Below, in pieces: positions 63,809-64,000 of a stretch of 64,000 nt of DNA. The DNA comes from JAJEFO01 sp965209045 (GTDB lineage Bacteria; Pseudomonadota; Alphaproteobacteria; Rhodobacterales; Rhodobacteraceae). The stretch spans positions 1,054,001-1,118,000 of the forward strand of contig CBDBPW010000002.1 in the NCBI GenBank assembly GCA_965209045.1. Reading direction: 5' to 3'. The notes beneath the pieces were generated by a model that was given only the letters and a program-made list of their open reading frames with translations, had not been told where the DNA came from and did no database searches. The translations under genes were made by a program, and so were the position numbers. How positions within the stretch are numbered: the first letter of the stretch is position 1; every line of letters begins with the position of its first letter.

Positions 63809-64000
63809 ATGGCCAAAGTCGGATATGCACGCGTCAGTTCCGTCGGACAATCCCTTGATGTCCAGATCGAGAAGCTCAGCACCTGCGACAAGCTTTTCGA
63901 GGAGAAGCGCAGCGGTGCCACAGATGCACGGCCCCAGCTCAAGCACTGCCTGGATTATGTCCGTGAAGGTGATCAACTGATCGTCACCCGCATCGACCGG
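63809..64000 (+). CDS. tnpR: TnpR serine resolvase, partial at window end
   Basis: The 64 visible codons read MAKVGYARVSSVGQSLDVQI, EKLSTCDKLFEEKRSGATDA and YVREGDQLIVTRIDR. The nucleophile Ser in ARVSS and the TRIDR motif are those of Tn3-family serine resolvases/invertases. It resolves cointegrates at res. The gene continues beyond 64000. Confidence 0.93.
   Translation, partial: MAKVGYARVSSVGQSLDVQIEKLSTCDKLFEEKRSGATDARPQLKHCLDYVREGDQLIVTRIDR

Larger units (their letters stand above)
53881..64000. mobile_element. Tn3-family transposon (continues past window)
   Basis: The element starts with its 38-bp inverted repeat inside the methyltransferase. Next come tnpA on the minus strand in two pieces (55222-55905, 61460-63684) and a divergent tnpR (63809 onward). 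Passenger genes and the other end lie beyond 64000. It hosts ISAzo13 and the DruA-ISAs1 composite. Confidence 0.88.

Overview
The window looks like a mobile-element-saturated accessory region of a high-GC alphaproteobacterium (chromosomal island or megaplasmid). The GC content, a DUF1127 protein, a TSCPD-like protein and the mix of IS families point that way. No rRNA, tRNA, replication or conjugation genes were recognised, so the replicon type is open.

Layout. (1) 1-8.8 kb: an IS91-family transposase gene split by a 7.2 kb 'recombinase in trio' (RIT) element, whose own middle recombinase gene is split by a second RIT element; six tyrosine recombinases in all. (2) 8.8-12.2 kb: a DUF5372/DruA-like (DUF4338) pair and three HigB/HigA-type toxin-antitoxin remnants or modules. 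(3) 12.5-16.0 kb: an IS4 element abutting an IS1634 element. (4) 16-26 kb: the part most like host backbone: TSCPD-like protein, LysR regulator, DUF1127 protein, frameshifted Na/Pi cotransporter, an exported protein, a NYN/OST-HTH protein and a zinc-ribbon protein. (5) 26.6-28.6 kb: another HigBA module and a TnpB whose third RuvC aspartate is replaced. (6) 28.6-35.4 kb: a truncated PGN_0703-type endonuclease and a type III restriction-modification operon with an extra PD-(D/E)XK-like gene between mod and res. (7) 36-42.4 kb: a second IS1634-like element, two orphan nuclease-like proteins and a Panacea-domain gene overlapping a two-TM protein. (8) 42.6-48.3 kb: an ISKra4 transposase split by a 4164-bp transposon encoding zinc-ribbon protein, DDE transposase, AAA ATPase and TOPRIM protein. 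(9) 48.6-53.9 kb: OLD-family ATPase, ankyrin remnant with a 125-bp inverted-repeat element, AlbA_2 protein and a truncated adenine methyltransferase. (10) 53.9-64 kb: a Tn3-family transposon inserted in that methyltransferase; its tnpA is split by a DruA-ISAs1 fusion element that is itself split by an ISKra4 and an IS110 element; ISAzo13 sits at the tnpA stop.

Several insertions can be removed on paper with exact frame restoration: IS91 tnp (404 aa), outer RitB (309 aa), ISKra4 tnp (485 aa), DruA-ISAs1 (594 aa if a -1 frameshift is allowed) and Tn3 tnpA (966 aa). This fixes element boundaries and target duplications by internal evidence.

Functionally the window combines a defence island (RM, OLD, AlbA_2, Panacea, TA modules, PD-(D/E)XK orphans) with layered transposons. 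The most novel candidates are the RIT-in-RIT structure with its shared asymmetric attachment-site design, the DDE/AAA/TOPRIM transposon, the nuclease-like gene inside the type III RM operon, the Panacea/two-TM pair and the altered TnpB.
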